A stretch of DNA of 64,000 bases, from assembly GCF_001540865.1 (NCBI RefSeq), contig NC_033629.1:6935403-6999402 (forward strand), given 5' to 3'. Source of the DNA: Ananas comosus (lineage: Eukaryota > Streptophyta > Magnoliopsida > Poales > Bromeliaceae). A program made the translations under genes and the position numbers. The notes beneath the pieces were generated by a model that saw only the letters and a list, made by a program, of their open reading frames with translations, made no database searches and had not been told where the DNA came from. Below, piece by piece: positions 1 to 11,524 of this stretch (the stretch's first letter is position 1; the number at the start of each line of letters is the position of its first letter).

Positions 1-806
1 ATTTGACACAAGAGAAATTCATAGAGAAGATTTTAAAGTGTTTCGGGATGACAGACGCAAAACCGGTGAGCACTCTTTTTGCGGCGCATTTCAGACTTTC
101 CGCCGAGTTATCAACGCAGTTCGATGATGAGCGGGAGTACATGTCACATGTTCCTTATTTTAGTGCTGTCGGGAGTATTATGTACATCGTGGTTTGCTTA
201 GGGCGGGACATCTCCTACGCAGTGAGCATGATTAGCAGATATATGACCAATCCCAGCAAGGCTCATTGGCATGCTGTTAAGTGAATTTTGAGATACTTAC
301 GAGGTATCACTAACACTTGCTTAGAGTTTGGGAGGTGTAAGGATGGTATGGTTGGATATGTTGATTCGGATTTTGCAGGTGGTTTGGATAAGAGGCGATC
401 ACTTTTAGGTTATGTATTCTCTATTGGCGGATGTGCAGTTAGTTGGAAAGCTTCACTTATTGTTGCCTTGTCTTTGACGGAGGCGGAATATATTGCTATG
501 ACAGAAGGTGTGAAGGAAGCTATGTGGCTAAGAAGCTTATTTGGAGAGTTTACTTTTTGTTGGGATCCAACGATTGTTTATTCAGATAGTCCAAGTGCTA
601 TTCATTTGTCGAAAGATCAGATGTTTCATGAGAGGACAAAGCACATTGATGTAAAGTTTCACTTTGTTCGGAATGTGATTGGGAAACGCACGGTGACTGT
701 TAAAAAAATTGGTACTGAAAATAATTCGGCGGATATGCTTACGAAGTCTCTTACTGTTGTTAAGTTCAAGCATCGTTTGGACTTAGTGGCAAATAGCAGC
801 ATTTGA
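1..806 (+). pseudogene. Ty1/copia polyprotein 3' end (RT tail and RNase H), interrupted by one stop
   Basis: This is the C-terminal part of a copia-type Pol polyprotein, cut by the window edge. Before the break the reading frame shows the end of the reverse-transcriptase region, including the SIMY and DISYAVSMISRYM stretches typical of the copia RT/RNase H junction. After it comes the RNase H domain with YVDSDFAG, LTEAEY, YSDSPSAI, HERTKHIDVKFHF and ADMLTKSL, which carry the expected acidic residues. The frame is broken only by a TGA at 282-284, where copia proteins normally have the Trp of the VKW-ILRYLRG segment, so a single TGG-to-TGA change explains it. The frame is otherwise open to the stop at 804-806. 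A polypurine tract and an LTR follow directly. The element is dead as read but only lightly decayed. Confidence 0.9.
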
Positions 807-926
807 GGCCTTATGGGGCGTTTGGAGAAGACGGAGAACGAAGCGTTAAGGAGCATTGAGGCGAATTTAAATCAAGGTGGAGTTTTGTGGTGACCTTGAC
901 ATAGCGGCTACATTACAAATTAAACT

Positions 927-935
927 AAGGTGGAG
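927..935 (+). other. Polypurine tract of the copia element
   Basis: AAGGTGGAG lies one base before the TG that begins the 3' LTR. This is the usual copia plus-strand primer position. A similar AAGGTGGAG occurs about 60 bases upstream at 865-873. Confidence 0.65.
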
Positions 936-936
936 T

Positions 937-1690
937 TGTTATATTTGGTTTAAATTTGTAGTTACCTAAATTTAAGTTAAATCCTAATCTAATTAGGATT
1001 ATATATAATTTAGATTTAATTTGGCATATATGGATTATGAGTCGGAATTTAATTTCAAATTGAATTAGATTAGGCTTGTGTTTAGAAATCCAATTAGATT
1101 AGAGTTCCAATTCGACTCTAATTTGAAGTCATACCCTATATATATATATATGTGGCTATGTTAATGAAGCCATAGACCAAATTAAGAAGCCATGCAAATT
1201 TGATTAAGAGCATGTTGATAGTCCGTACGGACGAAGCCGGATCTCTACAGTGAAGCCATGTCTAATTAAGTCCAAGCCGTACGTCCATGCTTATTTGGGG
1301 CTGGTGATCACGTTGCGGCAGCGGCGCGATGCGCATTGCATAGAGAGCGGGCCGAGCCACCTTCTCCGGAGATCTAATTAAAGGAGAGACCATGCAGATT
1401 AATTAAGTTTTTCTGTGGTCCATCCGTACGGTTGAGGAGCCAACTCGTTTTTCCGAGTCGCTTGTTACGGCATTTTCGATCTAATTAAGCTTTGATCTTT
1501 TGAGAGATTTTTTTTGAACTCAGCTTTTTCGATATTAATAAATTATTTGTCCCGTCTTTGTCCGTGAACGTAGGCCATTAGCCGAATCATGTAAATATCG
1601 GTGTGCTCCTTCCTCTTTTCTTTTTTTTTCTTTTATTTTCCTGCATTAAATTATTTTCTGAATTTATTTTTCGCCATTCCGACTTTAACA
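937..1690 (+). mobile_element. 3' LTR of the copia element
   Basis: The stretch starts with TGTTA and ends with TAACA, a perfect 5-bp terminal inverted repeat, directly after the polypurine tract. Inside are a TATA-type run (about 1135-1152) and a 3' half with the CGTAGGCCATTAGCCGAATCATGTAAA-like pattern common near copia R/U5 regions. The 5' LTR lies outside the window, so neither the target duplication (right flank AAAAT) nor the insertion age can be assessed. Confidence 0.75.
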
Positions 1691-2386
1691 AAAATACTAC
1701 CACATCTCATAAATTTTCTATTTAGAACTAAATTTATATGTAGTAAATAATGCACAAGCTTTCAAACAAAGGCCATTTGATGTTAAGCCTCCCAATAGGC
1801 CGAAAGGTCAAAATAAAGTTTTTAATTACCCAAATAATAATAAACTCCAACAAAATATCTCTTCCACTACTGGAAAAGAGGGAGAGCACATTGGACGCAT
1901 CCTATGTGAAAAAATAAAATTCTATGCATAGGGTGATCTTGTTGCTCATCAATGGCTAACCGTACCCCACAAATGGATGACTACATCAATCAGAGCAACC
2001 CTGCCATGTAAAAATTCCCAACACTGCTGATTCATAATCCTTGCAGTCTAGCAGATAACTAATTTTTTTGTCTAGCAGATAACTTTTTTTTTTTTTTTTT
2101 TCGGACAGAATCATAATCAAATAGCACCAATTATCCATAGCTAGGAGTTTAAATCCTTTTTAAGTTCCATATACACAAGTCCCTCTTTACTGTACATATA
2201 GCAACAATGACACTTCCTTTTTAGCAGGATTATATTTATAAAGCAAAAAAATGAAAGTAAACAAAGTTCTGGCTCTTATTTGAAGCAATTTACAATGCCC
2301 CACAGGATGATGACAATCCAAATTTATTCTAATGTCTGCAGCAATTTACATATCATTGAGCATAGATTATCGGACGGTAACTCAGG
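1691..2386. other. AT-rich flank, no gene seen
   Basis: AT-rich sequence with short poly-T runs (about 2063 and 2085-2101). No open frame or repeat I could assign. Part of it may be the 3' UTR of the minus-strand acyl-activating enzyme that ends at 2387. Confidence 0.4.
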
Positions 2387-3635
2387 TTACAACTTGCTGC
2401 AAGTTGAAAACTCCTGCTTCACCTGATCTCTTAAAACTCTCCTCAGCAACTTATTTGAAGCAGTCCTAGGAAACTCTGGAACAACTTTGACAAAGCTCAC
2501 CTATTGAGCCAAAAAGAAACAAACATTAGGGAAGAATAGATGCATCAAGTGCAGTTACAGAGGTTCACAGATAAAGTTAGTACAAATGAAGAACTTTCAT
2601 TTGACAGTTAGTGGTTGTATTTCATTGTTCTAGTTCTTTTTTGATGATAAATTGCCTGTGTTGTTTTATATCACTCGGTATCAATTTAACATGTTCGAAT
2701 CAATTATACATTGTTTTTCAAACAAATAATAGCCGTAAACATACAGTATTTAACAGCTTTTTTTTGTTTAAGAAAAACAGTGAGTTTGCAAACAAACCAA
2801 TGACAACAAAAATGAAAGAGAGGCAACTTGAGATATTTCCGACTTATTAGTTCTCTTTGTAATAAGAAACATAAGACCAAAAGATGGTGTCGTGCGCAAC
2901 CTACCTAAAAGGTATGACTTATGAACATGCTGCTCATATGGCACGTTTCTTTTACTTTTCAGTTGCACACAGCAAAAAATTGAGACGCGATAGGAATCTC
3001 CACTAAGTCTTAGCTAAATTATACGGCATAAATCGTAGTGGTCTTTAACAGCAAATAAAACTAGAAATTCTTGAAATAAAGCTAACATAGTTGGCAACAG
3101 GTCATCCTTTTTAGCCTTCTCTCTACTTGTTTAGTTTGAGATAAAAAGACCGTCTGCAATATCTAGATATTGTGCTTCGAGCTAAGTGTCTGATTTGTCC
3201 GGAAAAAAAAAAGAAGAGAAAGTGATACCTTGAAAAGAGGATTGAGATTTTTCTGGATGGCTCGTTGGAATTTTGCTTTCAGAAGGTTGGGATCACACTC
3301 TGCTGATCTCTTATTAAGAACTGCCAAGATAACCAGTTGTTCAGGACCTCCATTGCTTGATTTGATGCTAACTGCAGCTGTCTCGAGCACACTCTCATCA
3401 GCTCGATTGCAAACCCTTTCTATCTCTAATGAACTTGTCTGCGCACAGAAAATTAGAGCACTGACTTTATAGCTCTAGATTTGGTGATCGCCTTAGAAAA
3501 CAAAACAGAACAAGACGAAGGGGGAGTTGTTATCACCTTGATGCCTCCGAGATTCATCGTATCATCCGCCCTACCTTGTACCAAGTAATAACCACCAACA
3601 GTTCTCTGAATTATATCTCCATGCCTTCTTAGCTT
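2387..3635 (-). pseudogene. Acyl-activating enzyme (AAE17/18 type), last three exons only, peroxisomal SKL end
   Basis: Three minus-strand exons splice in phase 0 at GT/AG sites: 3635-3537, 3438-3229 and 2500-2387. The first carries LRRHGDIIQ and the [13 protein letters not shown] motif (hinge/C-terminal motif of the ANL adenylating superfamily). The second carries [24 protein letters not shown] and [12 protein letters not shown]. The third carries [18 protein letters not shown], the C-terminal lysine motif, and ends in Ser-Lys-Leu followed by TAA, a canonical PTS1 peroxisome signal. This matches the C-terminus of plant acyl-activating enzymes that make acyl-CoA or acyl-AMP in peroxisomes. 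The N-terminal domain with the AMP-binding P-loop is not visible in the 6.5 kb before the gap; that stretch is AT-rich and repeat-derived. The call is therefore a truncated copy, unless upstream exons lie across the gap. Splice sites and frame in the retained part are intact. Confidence 0.85.
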
Positions 3636-4860
3636 CTGGCAACAGGAATAGTAAGAAAATCTTTTATCAGTTTCGATTATCTTCAGAGGCACTTTCTTGC
3701 GCTTAAAATGTTCCTTTTTTTTGCCTCCTTGTATATTTAACTTTGTAGGGTGAACTTGTGATAAAAGAGTGAGCTTCAATTGGAAAAGCTCTTCTGAGTT
3801 AGCTACGGGGGCAGGTTCAAGTTAGACAGTGGGTTCCTCGAAAGAATGCAGATTAGGAGGCTAATAAAACCTCAGAACTGAAGTCACAATAATGTCACTA
3901 GTTAAATGAAATACAACTTTAGATGTAAATACTGTTTTGTCAAAATACTTGCAACTTAAGGGCTAGAGAAGGGCCTAAGGAGGATCCTATCAATTTACCG
4001 TTTCATCCTGATGTGCAACAGTAAGATTAGAGCCCAAGCAAAGAGCATGCAATGGATAACTTTCCGCAATCATTCCTGTTTAGGTTTATTATAAGGAAGA
4101 TTACAGCTTATATTGCTGTTTCTGTTTATAATTCAGCTCTTATCTCTTTTGGTTATTTCATCTTCAAGCAAATAACTTCTTAATGAATTACTACAATATT
4201 CCTGTTCGAGTATGTCAAATTTCTTGATCTCATTATCTCAATCTTATCATTGAGCTGCCACGAATAGCACACTCATTACATCTATGACTGCTAGAGTGCT
4301 TGTGTTTGGCCGACAACTTGCTTGGGATGCTGTGGCTTCATTAGTTCAATTATTAGAGGAGGTTCAATTTAGTTTACCCTAGCTCGGCATATCTTGCTAA
4401 ATCAATTACAAAAAAAAAAAAAACAAACAAAAGATAAACATTAAATTTTAGTTGATAGTCAACGCAAAGTTTACTTTGCCACAAAGATTGTTGTGCAGCT
4501 CCCCCCTTCCCAACTCAGCATTTTAGATTATTTTAATATCTCTAACGGTTATAAAAATGGCTCAAATATTATACCTCACACAATTTAGTAACATAAAGTC
4601 ATAAAGATTAAAAAATATTTTACATATTTTATGAAAGTATATGCATGAAAACAAAATTAAAATGATAATTGGGAAAAATTTAGAGAAAAACAATATCATG
4701 GGTAAATTCACTAAATCTAAAACTGATTAAAAAAATTGAGGAAGATCTTATTTGTTCTTTTTCACTAAAAATTGGTCTAGTTATGCAATAAAAGTCACTA
4801 ATTGCTTCAAATATTTATTTTATTTTATTTTTTTTATTTTATTATCATTATTATTTTTTA
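3636..4860. other. AT-rich sequence, no supported gene
   Basis: Mostly AT-rich. The first part would be intron or truncated upstream sequence of the acyl-activating enzyme fragment. There is a poly-A run near 4410 and a very AT-rich block at about 4540-4860. I see no further exon of the enzyme here. Confidence 0.4.
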
Positions 4861-5262
4861 TAGAGATTTGAGCGTGTCGAGTTTATCACGAAGACGGCCG
4901 CACAATTAAATCGGTTGGAGGTTCGTCGTCACGTCATTCGCACGCTCATGTAGATCTTTCGTCAATGTTGGGGAGACGGACATTTAGTGAATACGCACAC
5001 ACGACATAGTAATGATCCAATGCCGGATTTGATCGGGTCAACCTATCACGAAGATGGTCGTGTTGATCAAACCGACAAATAAATCGCTACTATACGTTTG
5101 CACGTATACACCAATCCGCCATCGTTGGAGAAGAAAGAGGCCAGGGGGCCTCCTCGTGCGCCATTGTCGTCGTCGAAGTCGTCACAGCCACCGCCGCCGT
5201 AGCCGTGCCTTCACTCTCTTTATTTTTTTTGCTTTCTTTTTTTTTCCTTTTTTTTTTCTTTT

Positions 5263-5298
<36 letters not shown>

Positions 5299-5460
5299 AT
5301 ATGAGCCCTCTCTCTTTCTCTGTACGAACCAGAGAGAGAGGGAGAGGTGGGCCCCTCCTGTTGCCCACTCCCTTTTTCTTTTCTTTTTTTTGCTTTCTTT
5401 TTTTTTTGTTTCTCTCTTCTTTTTTTTTCTTCCCCTCTCCCCAAAAAGATCCATTTTTGA
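4861..5460. other. Unassigned sequence with long pyrimidine tract
   Basis: Two related short segments occur at about 4885 and 5046: ATCACGAAGA, then CGG or TGG, then CG and a nearby T/G-rich tail. A nearly pure T/TC tract fills about 5218-5450, including a T run at 5266-5297. Open frames through the tract are low-complexity artefacts on both strands. Confidence 0.4.
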
Positions 5461-5679
5461 ATTCTATGGTTCAATTTATAGAGATATTAGGACCTATTCA
5501 CTTTAGGAAATAATTCAAAAATCTTGGAAGATAAGGCAACAATATTTTCCTTATCTCTTTCCTTGTTGATTCTTAGTCCTCTAAGGAAAACAGCAATCAA
5601 ATCACAATTTATTTTTTTTTCCTTCTATGTCTTCAATTTGAATTTTGAATTTTTTTTTTTTCATCTCAAACACCTGCTA

Positions 5680-6050
5680 CCCCCGCCGCTTCGATAGCGT
5701 CTATTACTCCTTCCGCCGCTTCAATCCTGTCGGTTGCTCCCCCCTACTGACTGAAAAATGGATTTGGTTCATGCTCGCTCCTTCTTCCTTCGTCGCCTTG
5801 ATTTTGTTTTCCTGTTGCTTAGATCCCGTCTATTAGTCCCTCCGATCCCGTCGATTGCTCCCCCCTACTGATGAAAAAACAGGTTTGGTTCATAACCGTT
5901 TCCCCTTTCTTCGCCGCCTCAATTTTGTTTCCCCGTTGCTTACAAAGGGTTGTTTCGTGCCATTTCCCTTACTTATCGGAGCCTATAAAATGAGCCATCT
6001 ATCATTTTCCCTATGTTGCCACGATCATCTGCTCGCGTAAGAGGACTCGG
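5680..6050 (+). repeat. Diverged copy of a dispersed direct repeat (copy 1)
   Basis: Contains short recurring segments (CCGCCGCTTCGAT, TTGCTCCCCCCTACTGA, TTTTGTTTCC then GTTGCTTACAAAGG) and ends in a TATA-like AGCCTATAAAATGAGCC. The same ordered segments recur at about 8600-8800 and 9990-10151. The unit looks like the promoter-side part of an unidentified mobile element. Confidence 0.5.
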
Positions 6051-7058
6051 CATCGTTGGCTACACCTGTGGATCTGATTCATCTGCTTCCAATGATTTTT
6101 TCATTTGAGGCCTATTCTTCTATTCATTTTACATTACTGCAATTTTTTTTTTCCAACTTTATGCATCGACTTTTCTAACATCTGCTTTGTTTTTTTTTCC
6201 TTTGCAATTTGCTTTATTTTCCTGCTGCTTGGGATCGTTTGGTTTTGAAACGGTATGCTCTCATAAACAGATCTCTTTTAATTCTATGTATTTTGTTAGG
6301 TTTCTTTGCTTACAGCTGATCTGTTGATTTATTTCATTGCAATTTTATTTTTAAAAAATTTCATTTTCAACTATGTTATTCCATAAATACTCATTACTGA
6401 TATAACCCTTTAGAATTTCTAGCACCATTCTTTCCTTTTTTAAAGATATTTTGAATTAAACATATGTTTTTAAATGTAGCTATATATGTTTTACTTTCAA
6501 TTACTCTTTGAAAATACATGTATAGATTTTTACTTTACATCTTTATTATTTTTACTTTTTTTTTCATTGGTTTCGATTCTTCTCATTGTGTATTTTGAAA
6601 TAAACTGCTATTAATACCCATAATCTTACTCCACATCACATGTTTTACTTAATTCTTTTACCTGGGGAACTAGAAGTAAAAGAATAGGAAACAATGACGA
6701 ATAAGTCCAACATACAAAAGGCTGATTTTGAGAGCGGAGTTGGAGACAAAGGATTTCATTCTCTCTGTAGCTTATCCATTATCTAACATCCTCTTTCGTT
6801 TAAATCAACCACTTTTAGTGAAGCAACATTATCCTTTTGCAATCCAAGTAGCGTTTCCTATGGTTTTTTTAAAAATTATGAAAAAATCTATTAGAGCACC
6901 TATAGAGGAGAAGATTACGTATAATTCATATCAGAAGAAGAGCGACAGAAAAGAAATGAAAGAAACCAAAGATGCAGTAGGAATTTTCCTTTATCTTCCT
7001 TCTAGCATATGTTTCTTCCTGCATCTATATGCTACATAGGTCATGCTGCTACTATTTA
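6051..7058. other. AT-rich sequence, no gene seen
   Basis: AT-rich, intron-like or repeat-derived sequence. A 103-codon frame at 6728-7039 has no recognisable domain and biased composition, so I do not call it a gene. Confidence 0.35.
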
Positions 7059-7208
7059 TGTGAGACCCTCAGGTAGTCCTATATATAAGATATAATAGGG
7101 GCATTTTGAGTGGTGGCATGGCCCAAGATGTTAAGAGAGTTAAGCGTGTTAGGACGGGAGGGGAGTAGTCCTATGATGGGTGAGCCCCTGGAAAGTTAGG
7201 GCGTCACA
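7059..7208 (+). mobile_element. Cassandra-like solo LTR carrying a 5S rRNA-derived segment
   Basis: The 150-bp unit begins TGTGAGACCCTC and ends GGGCGTCACA. It contains TATATATAAGATATAATAGG and then GTTAAGCGTG, GAGTAGTCCTA, GATGGGTGA and CTGGAAAGT in order. These correspond to the internal promoter half of plant 5S rRNA (A box, intermediate element and C box), the hallmark of Cassandra TRIM retrotransposons. A second family member lies on the minus strand at 60987-61153. I see no target-site duplication here (ATTTA on the left, ATGGA on the right). Confidence 0.7.
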
Positions 7209-8274
7209 ATGGAGAGGTCGCCGGAGGTCGGAGGAGTCGCCGGGGGAGAGCCCAAGGGTGAGGGATCACCCTGCCGAGCTCTTGAGCAGAGAGAAAGATG
7301 AGATGGTGGCGGTTTGGTAGAGAGGGAGGCAATGCAGCTTTCCGGCCGTCGGAAGCGTGCGGCGGCGGCCGGGGCGACGCGGCAAGGGCAGGGGAGGGTG
7401 GTGAGGCGGCTGGAGAAGTCTCAGCTGAGGGTGGTTAGCTGGGCTAGGGTTTCCGAAAAACCCTAGCTAGCTCCTATATATAAGGTGACAAATTGCAAAT
7501 AAATCCACCAATGATCAAAATTTTCAACCGATTTCACGCAAAACGGTACATAAAATATAGGGTGTTTTGCGGATTTTCTGTTTTGCCAAAATCGACCCCT
7601 TTGCGATCATTTTGAATTTTTGGAAGATCCGTCCGTTGGATTTGCGAACGGACCACGCCAACGCGTTCAGCATGACTGGGGCATCAAAATCGCAATTTTG
7701 TTTTGCCCGATATGGTCGCCAATTTGCGACGAAAACTATCCACTCTCCAATTTTCCAAAAGCCACACCTACATATATACACGTAAATCCAATAAACCTCA
7801 AATTCAAACTCGAACTTGAATTCCCTACCACTGGTAGGTACCAGAAACATCCTCCACCCTACTCTAGGACACCTGCACGGAGCATGAGAAGTTTTACAAT
7901 GCAAGAACATCAAGGAATAAAAACCCTCTTTGTGATAAAATTCCTTTTTCTGGAAAACTGTGAATCAAAATCCAAATCCGTCAGTGCCATTGGGTCCAGG
8001 ACGGTCGAACCATTGAAAACGAGCTATTGGATCATTATGAACGGAGTCCAATACATATCAGAAGCCATCTCCACTGATTGGCCTCTCCGAAAAACCCGAG
8101 GTACTATTCACTTTAAGTGATTAGTAAAGGTCGTGTAACTTCTCCATCCTAACTTGTTTTCTCCTGAAACTTGACGAGTGCTTATGTAATTAAATTACAC
8201 ATAAAAACATCGTCAACAAGGAGTTTAGCTACATAGTCAAATTCTCAGTTCTCACAGTTTAACCAACTTTTGCT
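7209..8274. other. Unassigned GC-rich then mixed sequence
   Basis: A GC-rich purine-biased block (7209-7450) is followed by GGGTTTCCGAAAAACCC, a short palindrome, and a TATA-like CTATATATAAGG near 7472. The block 7550-7740 reads open on both strands but shows no known domain. It resembles the leader part of the long LTRs elsewhere in the window (Cys-poor, GTTTGCG/CGATC-rich), so a decayed LTR is possible but not shown. Confidence 0.35.
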
Positions 8275-8765
8275 GGTCTTAATCTTTATTTAGTATCACT
8301 TCTGCTTCCATCTGTTTCGTTTGTTTTTTATTATGTACTCCAAAATTATTTTAATATCTTCCATTTATTTAAATGTTTTCTATGCACATTCAACTAAGTT
8401 TTGATTATTTAAATATTAACTTTGTGCTTTCAGTTATTTTTGTATTATTTTTTTAAACAAAATGTATTCATTTAACTCTTTTTTTTTTGTAATCGGCGGT
8501 GAAGACAAAATGAAGCAATTATAATTAAATATCAACAAAGTTTTTACATTGCAGAACTTGGATGGCAATTGCAGAACAATTGCATCTGTTGAGCTACCCT
8601 AAGTCATTTCGATCACATCTATTGCTCTCCCTACTGACAAAAAAAAAGGGACCTGGTTTGTAATCTTCCTTTGCCGCCTCGGTTTTGTTTTCCTATTGCT
8701 ACAAAGGATTGTTTAATGTCGTTTTCCTTACTTGTCGAAGCCTATATAATAGGTGCCCATCGTTC
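8275..8765 (+). repeat. Direct repeat, copy 2
   Basis: About 490 bp that align in order with 9655-10151: TGTTTCG then TTGTTTTTTATT, TTTTCTATGCACATTCAACTAA, TTTGTGCTTTCAGTTATTTTTG, TGGATGGCA(G/A)TTGCAGAACAATTGCA and AAAGGATTGTTTAATGTCG. It ends with AGCCTATATAATAGG. The two copies are direct and about 1.4 kb apart, which could be two LTRs or a tandem duplication of an unknown element. Confidence 0.6.
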
Positions 8766-9654
8766 TCCCCTATATTGCCGTGAGCATCTGCTGCTATAAG
8801 TTGATTACTAATAATACTTATAAAATGTCTGAACCGATATTAATTTTTGATTTTTAATAGTTATAGTAATTGCAGCAAAGTTATGCATCTCCGGATACTT
8901 TTGTTTCTCTCCTAATTTTTCTTTACTATTAGTTTCACTTCTTTTTGTTTTCATGTGACTTGTAAATATTCTTCTAACTATATAAGTTTACATTTGGATG
9001 TTTAGTAGGTTTTATTCTTTACACTGCCCCTTATTTTTCTATATTTGGCCTTAATTATACTCTATTAACCTCTATTAATCCCCGTATTACCTATCCACGT
9101 GTCATGTAGGGGCCTTAATTTTGATAGACGTGGGACCCATCGTGTGTCCCATCTATCAGTGTTTCATGTTGAACCAGTTTATCTATTTTTTATTTAATTG
9201 GTCTGCTGTTGTTTCCTACTCCTTTAATGAACTGGTACCCTCTTTTCATCCTTGGACTGGTTCTTCATCTCTATATTTTTAAACCGGTTCTTCATTCCAT
9301 GAATGGGCTCAGTTCCATTGATGTGGCTTCTATCATACGACACCCTTAGGGTTCCATTGTGGCGTCTTCAGGTACTTTTGTTATTTTTTGTGCTGTTAAT
9401 GTTTATTAGATTTAATTCTTTTAAATGTCTCTTCTTTTGCTTTAATTTCTGCTTAACATTATCCTTCTAACTTGCATATATTTGTGATCTTTTTACCACT
9501 ATGATTATAATATTTCCTACAATTATTTAATTTTGGTGGCAAACCAACAATTTTGGTAGGAGGGTCTTTTTTTTTTCTTTTTTTTTTTTTTTGGCTACCG
9601 TTGCTGTTGCACATTCAACTATTTATGCGTGTGTGTGTGTTTCGACTATCTTCA
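8766..9654. other. Sequence between the two direct repeats, no gene
   Basis: AT-rich sequence with a poly-T run at about 9570-9592. No protein-coding signal was found. If the flanking repeats are LTRs, this would be the internal region of a very small element. Confidence 0.35.
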
Positions 9655-10151
9655 TCTATTTTCGTCTTCTTTTAGTATCACTTCTTCAATCTGTTTCGGT
9701 TGTTTTTTATTGCGTACTTCAAAATTGTTTTAATGTCTTCCACTTATTTAAATATTTTCTATGCACATTCAACTAATTTTTTATTATTTTAATATTAATT
9801 TTGTGCTTTCAGTTATTTTTGAATTAGTTATTTTAAAAAATGTATTCATTTTACCCTTTTTTATGTAATTGGCGATGATTACAAAATGTCACTTATAATT
9901 AAATGTCAATGAAGTTTTTGCATTGCGGAACAACTTGGATGGCAGTTGCAGAACAATTGCAACCGTTGAGCTACCCCAAGTCACTTCGATCCCATCTATT
10001 GCTACCTCCGCCACTTCGATCACGTCTATTGCTCTACCTGCTGACCAAAAAAAAGGATTTGGTTCACAATCGCTCATGTTTCTTTCGCCGCCTCGGTTTT
10101 GTTTCCCTGTGGCTTACAAAGGATTGTTTAATGTCGTTTCCCTCTCCTGTT
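9655..10151 (+). repeat. Direct repeat, copy 3, cut by the assembly gap
   Basis: Direct copy of 8275-8765 (see that entry). It is interrupted by the run of Ns after CCCTCTCCTGTT, before the TATA-like segment is reached. Confidence 0.6.
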
Positions 10152-10251
10152 NNNNNNNNNNNNNNNNNNNNNNNNNNNNNNNNNNNNNNNNNNNNNNNNN
10201 NNNNNNNNNNNNNNNNNNNNNNNNNNNNNNNNNNNNNNNNNNNNNNNNNNN
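10152..10251. other. Assembly gap of 100 Ns
   Basis: Exactly 100 Ns, the conventional length for a gap of unknown size. The left LTR of the gypsy element starts directly to its right but lacks its outer ~360 bp, so the gap hides at least that end and its target-site duplication. Confidence 0.95.
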
Positions 10252-10849
10252 CAATTATTTCAAAATACCTCACATCCTATACATCATCTACTCTCAATAC
10301 ATGTATAGGGTAACTCTAATGCAAAATAGGAAAGAAACTACCAACTAGCAACTAGGGCGCTAAGCCCATACGCGATCCTTCCGATCCGCTCTCGTGTTAC
10401 TGTACTCAAAACCACACGGGGTGAGAACTATATAAATATAGTTCCCAGTGGGTTCGGCGCACTCCGCCGATCTTCCCACTAGTCCAAGCTGCACAGATAA
10501 TAGATAGAAAGATATATGGAAATACTACTACTATATCTACTTATGCCATCAAAATGCAAAGTATGCATGGAACATCATCTAGCAACAATCTACTATCATG
10601 CTAAATGCCTCAACAGTGAAATGAAATACAACAACAACATAGTTATGCAGTGTCATGTCTAATCATGTATGAATGCAATGCTCTTATGTATTCATGTTAT
10701 TACCAATCCGCTAGGCTACTTTGCCTAGATCTCAAATCTAGTAGGTGAAAAGCTGCCTCATTCTTGTTCTCACTCGATCATACTCAAAGGTCTGACCCAA
10801 TCTCGTGAGTCCCAGGCAAAGAGCTACCCGCCCCTCGCCCGACTCACAT

Positions 10850-10965
10850 CTCAAGGTCCTAGGCAAAGGCTACCCCGCACTTTGCCCAACTCACATCTCA
10901 AGTCCTAGGCAAAGGTTACCCCGCACTTTTGCCCGACTCACATCTACCTACTAGGTATAGGGCTA
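10850..10965. repeat. Tandem ~50-bp repeat inside the LTR, hairpin-forming
   Basis: Units of CCTAGGCAAAGG(C/T)TACCCCGCACTTTGCCC separated by (A/G)ACTCACATCTCAAG. Within each unit GGCAAAG and CTTTGCC are complementary, with TACCCCGCA as the loop. The same array occurs in the partner LTR at about 17110-17245. Confidence 0.7.
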
Positions 10966-11524
10966 CTCAGGCTCAAATCTCATAGGTGAAGGAATTAGTA
11001 TGTCCACTCACTGTATGTAGGCAAATCCACTAATCCACACAAGCGTACTATACTCAATGTCGATACAACTCATAGTAAAGGTAGCTACCATACCACTAGG
11101 TCATCAATAAGGTATTTCATTAGATCATCCATATCAGCCGGTAAAGCTAAAGGCAACTATGAACATCAATCATGGGTAAGACTCAATGGGTAACCCAATT
11201 CCAAGTGAACACAAGGTTCACAAGTAAGGCTCACATGAAAACCTCCGAGGATGCCTAAGCTGGACTATCCCCGAGAACGCCTGCGGATAACAAGCGGCTA
11301 TCCGAGCAGCGAGGACGGTGCCTCTCTAGTGACCAAACTCCGGAGCGCACAACTTGAGGGGAGCGACCCACCAAGCGCAGACAGGCAATGTGAGAGCATG
11401 ATCAACTCACGAGCAAAACAACCCTTTGAGGGTAATTCATCATGGAATCGAGTATAATTGTACCCAATCTTAGTGCTTCAACTATACTAGTGTTCTCATT
11501 CAAGGTCATCAACATCATATGCCA

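Noticed and set aside
3995..4077. A possible further minus-strand exon upstream of the acyl-activating enzyme fragment
   Set aside because: It is open for ~27 codons between plausible splice sites, but I could not match its residues to the enzyme family, and this length is readily open by chance.
5054..5513. Overlapping open frames on both strands across a T/TC-rich tract
   Set aside because: They translate to Phe/Lys/Ser low complexity and exist only because the homopyrimidine tract lacks stops.
6728..7039. 103-codon plus-strand frame
   Set aside because: No recognisable domain or codon bias. It lies in AT-rich repeat-derived sequence next to a Cassandra-like LTR.
7059..7208. Genuine 5S rRNA gene
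   Set aside because: Only the downstream half of 5S is present, inside a TG...CA-bounded unit with terminal motifs shared by the TRIM at 57969-61153, so it is LTR-borne rather than an rRNA gene.
7524..8120. Overlapping frames of 129 and 166 codons on opposite strands
   Set aside because: They are mutually exclusive and lack any motif. The sequence resembles decayed LTR leader.
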